The translations under genes and the position numbers were made by a program. A DNA stretch of 64,000 nucleotides from Marinobacter goseongensis (lineage in GTDB: Bacteria > Pseudomonadota > Gammaproteobacteria > Pseudomonadales > Oleiphilaceae), in the NCBI RefSeq assembly GCF_023156235.1, contig NZ_JAKZAI010000004.1:124001-188000 (forward strand). The letters are read 5' to 3'. The notes beneath the pieces were generated by a model, which was given only the letters and a program-made list of their open reading frames with translations, did not search any database and had not been told where the DNA came from. Within the stretch, counting starts at the first letter, position 1, and each line of letters starts with the position of its first letter. Below, one piece after another: positions 62,595 through 64,000 of the stretch.

Positions 62595-64000
62595 TTATTG
62601 TCGTTTTATCTTGCGCTGGTCCTGGTAAACGACCAACCGGTTTCGCCCCGAATTCTTGGCCTGGTACATGGCCTTGTCCGCCATTGAGACCGTCTGGTCG
62701 AAACTGCCGTTCTGCCAGGTGGCGATGCCCATGGAGGCCGTGACCCGCAGCGCCTGCCCTTTGTAGAGTACCCGGCATTCTGCGATGCTTTTCAGTATTT
62801 TCTTGCCCATGACCCGCAAGTCGATCTGCGCAGAGTCGTAGACAAGGATCATGAACTCTTCACCACCCCAGCGGCCAAAACTGTCCGCCTTGCGAATGGT
62901 CTGCTGAACCGCTTTGGCAAAGGCCTGGAGGATGAGGTCTCCGGCTTCGTGGCCATACTGATCGTTGAGCTGCTTAAAGTGATCGATGTCGAGCAGCATG
63001 ATGGAAAAGGTGCTTCCCGAGCGGCTGCAGCGCAGTACTTCCAGATGGCCCCGGCTGATCAGGTTGCGGCGATTGTGTACACCGGTCAGCTCATCGGTCA
63101 GGGCCAGGCGTTCAAGCATATGGTTGGCTTCCTCCAACTCGCTGGTGCGAAGGGACACTTTGTTTTCGAGGGTTTCATTGGCATCCCGTAGCTTAGCGAG
63201 CAGGCTCTCCAGTTGACGTTGCTGTTCAATTTCCCGAGAGATATCTCTGACGATCCCGACAAAATGCGAAGTTTTTCCCCGCCAATCACGAATGGGATTG
63301 ATGATGAGGTTATTCCAGAACAGTGTGCCGTCCTTGCGAAAATTGCGCACGGTGATGCGGATCGGCTCCTCCCGCAGAATCGCCTCTCTGATTCTCCTGA
63401 CCTCGGGCTGATCGTGTTCAACACCGTTCAGGAACCGGCAGTTACGACCAAGGATGTCCTCTTTTTTATAGCCGGTCATGTCGATAAAACCCTGGTTGCA
63501 GTAGATGATCGGCTGATCGTCTCCGGCCTCGGTGATCAGCACGCCTTCACTGGTGGCTTCCAGGGCGCTTTTATACAGGTGCAGGCTACCGCTTTTTCGG
63601 CGGATCTGGGTCACAAAGGCGGCGATGAAGAGCACGATCACGGTAAACAGCATTATCTCCTCTTGCAGCAGAATAGCGGCGGATTCCGGAGCGCCTGCTA
63701 AAAAAGGGCTTTGGCCTTGAGCGGTAGTGATCGCCCCATAGAGCACAACCGCTGCGGTAAGAGCGGATGCGGGCATCGGCCCCAGGCGCACCGCAGCCCA
63801 GAATGGCGCCACCATCACCAACAGAGGCGACAGGACAAGCATATCCCCGTCACTGATACCCAACGAAAACACGAAAAAACTGGTGAAGAGCGCGGTAATC
63901 ACCAAGCCTGCCCACTCGATGCCGCCGGCCGACCGATACAGGGCATCGGGCCAGTAAGCCCGGTAATTGAACATCATGTGCAGGATGGGGGTCAGCGCGA
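62595..64000 (-). CDS. Membrane LOV-GGDEF diguanylate cyclase, 5' end beyond window
   Basis: The frame runs off the right edge. At least four hydrophobic helices (MASE1-like, residues ~1-130 of the visible part) are followed by a PAS domain of LOV type: GRNCRFLNG has the Cys that forms the flavin adduct, and NFRKDGTLFWNNLIINPIRD is a flavin-binding segment. A coiled linker leads to GGDEF with RKAD (allosteric I-site, five residues before) and GRWGGEEF. The LOV glutamine near the end of the domain (usual GVQxD) is Val here (HFVGIVRD). An active blue-light-modulated c-di-GMP synthase is inferred. ATG 63977 is an internal Met pair, not the true start. Confidence 0.88.
   Translation of the reverse strand, partial: ALTPILHMMFNYRAYWPDALYRSAGGIEWAGLVITALFTSFFVFSLGISDGDMLVLSPLLVMVAPFWAAVRLGPMPASALTAAVVLYGAITTAQGQSPFLAGAPESAAILLQEEIMLFTVIVLFIAAFVTQIRRKSGSLHLYKSALEATSEGVLITEAGDDQPIIYCNQGFIDMTGYKKEDILGRNCRFLNGVEHDQPEVRRIREAILREEPIRITVRNFRKDGTLFWNNLIINPIRDWRGKTSHFVGIVRDISREIEQQRQLESLLAKLRDANETLENKVSLRTSELEEANHMLERLALTDELTGVHNRRNLISRGHLEVLRCSRSGSTFSIMLLDIDHFKQLNDQYGHEAGDLILQAFAKAVQQTIRKADSFGRWGGEEFMILVYDSAQIDLRVMGKKILKSIAECRVLYKGQALRVTASMGIATWQNGSFDQTVSMADKAMYQAKNSGRNRLVVYQDQRKIKRQ

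Overview
The window is the replication-origin region of a high-GC, aerobic, probably marine gammaproteobacterium. The gene order dnaA-dnaN-recF-gyrB facing rpmH-rnpA-yidD-yidC-mnmE, with mnmG-rsmG-parA-parB-atp-glmU-glmS nearby, is that of the Pseudomonadales/Oceanospirillales. The compatible-solute genes, NhaB and high GC point towards an Alcanivorax- or Marinobacter-like lineage; that assignment is inference only.

Layout. 1-3.3 kb: the end of an ABC exporter, gabT and a VC0807-type membrane protein. 3.3-11 kb (minus strand): dnaA-dnaN-AarF/ABC1 kinase-recF-gyrB, with two parS sites embedded in recF. 11.1-11.6 kb: oriC-like region with several imperfect DnaA boxes. 11.7-15.7 kb: rpmH-rnpA-yidD-yidC-mnmE. 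15.7-27.8 kb: a TonB-dependent siderophore receptor behind a Fur-like box, a long-type acyl-CoA dehydrogenase, a DUF3833 lipoprotein followed by an RND pump (adaptor and permease), an EAL phosphodiesterase and an LplT-like MFS protein. 27.8-28.2 kb: an AT-rich gap with two perfect DnaA boxes just upstream of mnmG. 28.2-43.1 kb: mnmG-rsmG-parA-parB, the nine-gene atp operon behind a near-consensus sigma70 promoter, glmU and glmS. 43.2-47.9 kb: nhaB, a SulP-STAS transporter paired with a tandem universal stress protein, and a DUF3047 protein. 47.9-52.3 kb: class Ia ribonucleotide reductase nrdA-nrdB behind tandem NrdR-like boxes and a cobalamin riboswitch, with three copies of a palindromic repeat. 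52.3-54.2 kb: a LysR regulator divergent from a sterol-desaturase-type hydroxylase. 54.5-57.3 kb: an integron-type gene-cassette array without a visible integrase. 57.3-61.0 kb: a GH13_18 phosphorylase and a fused HAD-GT20 glucosylglycerol-phosphate phosphatase/synthase. 61.2-64 kb: an MFS transporter and a membrane LOV-GGDEF protein running off the window.

Most interesting points. (1) The 54.5-57.3 kb region reads as an attC-bounded cassette array: three complete attC sites and one degraded one, orphan genes, a Phd/ParE toxin-antitoxin pair, a DUF1275 protein and a GFA-type enzyme. The last cassette has lost its attC and overlaps the neighbouring phosphorylase gene. (2) NrdR-like boxes plus a B12 riboswitch in front of class Ia RNR imply a switch to a B12-dependent RNR encoded elsewhere. 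(3) A LOV-GGDEF protein keeps the photoactive Cys but has Val where LOV domains normally have the signalling Gln. (4) Perfect DnaA boxes lie upstream of and inside mnmG, while the dnaA-rpmH gap has only imperfect ones. (5) Two parS sites are written into the recF coding sequence.
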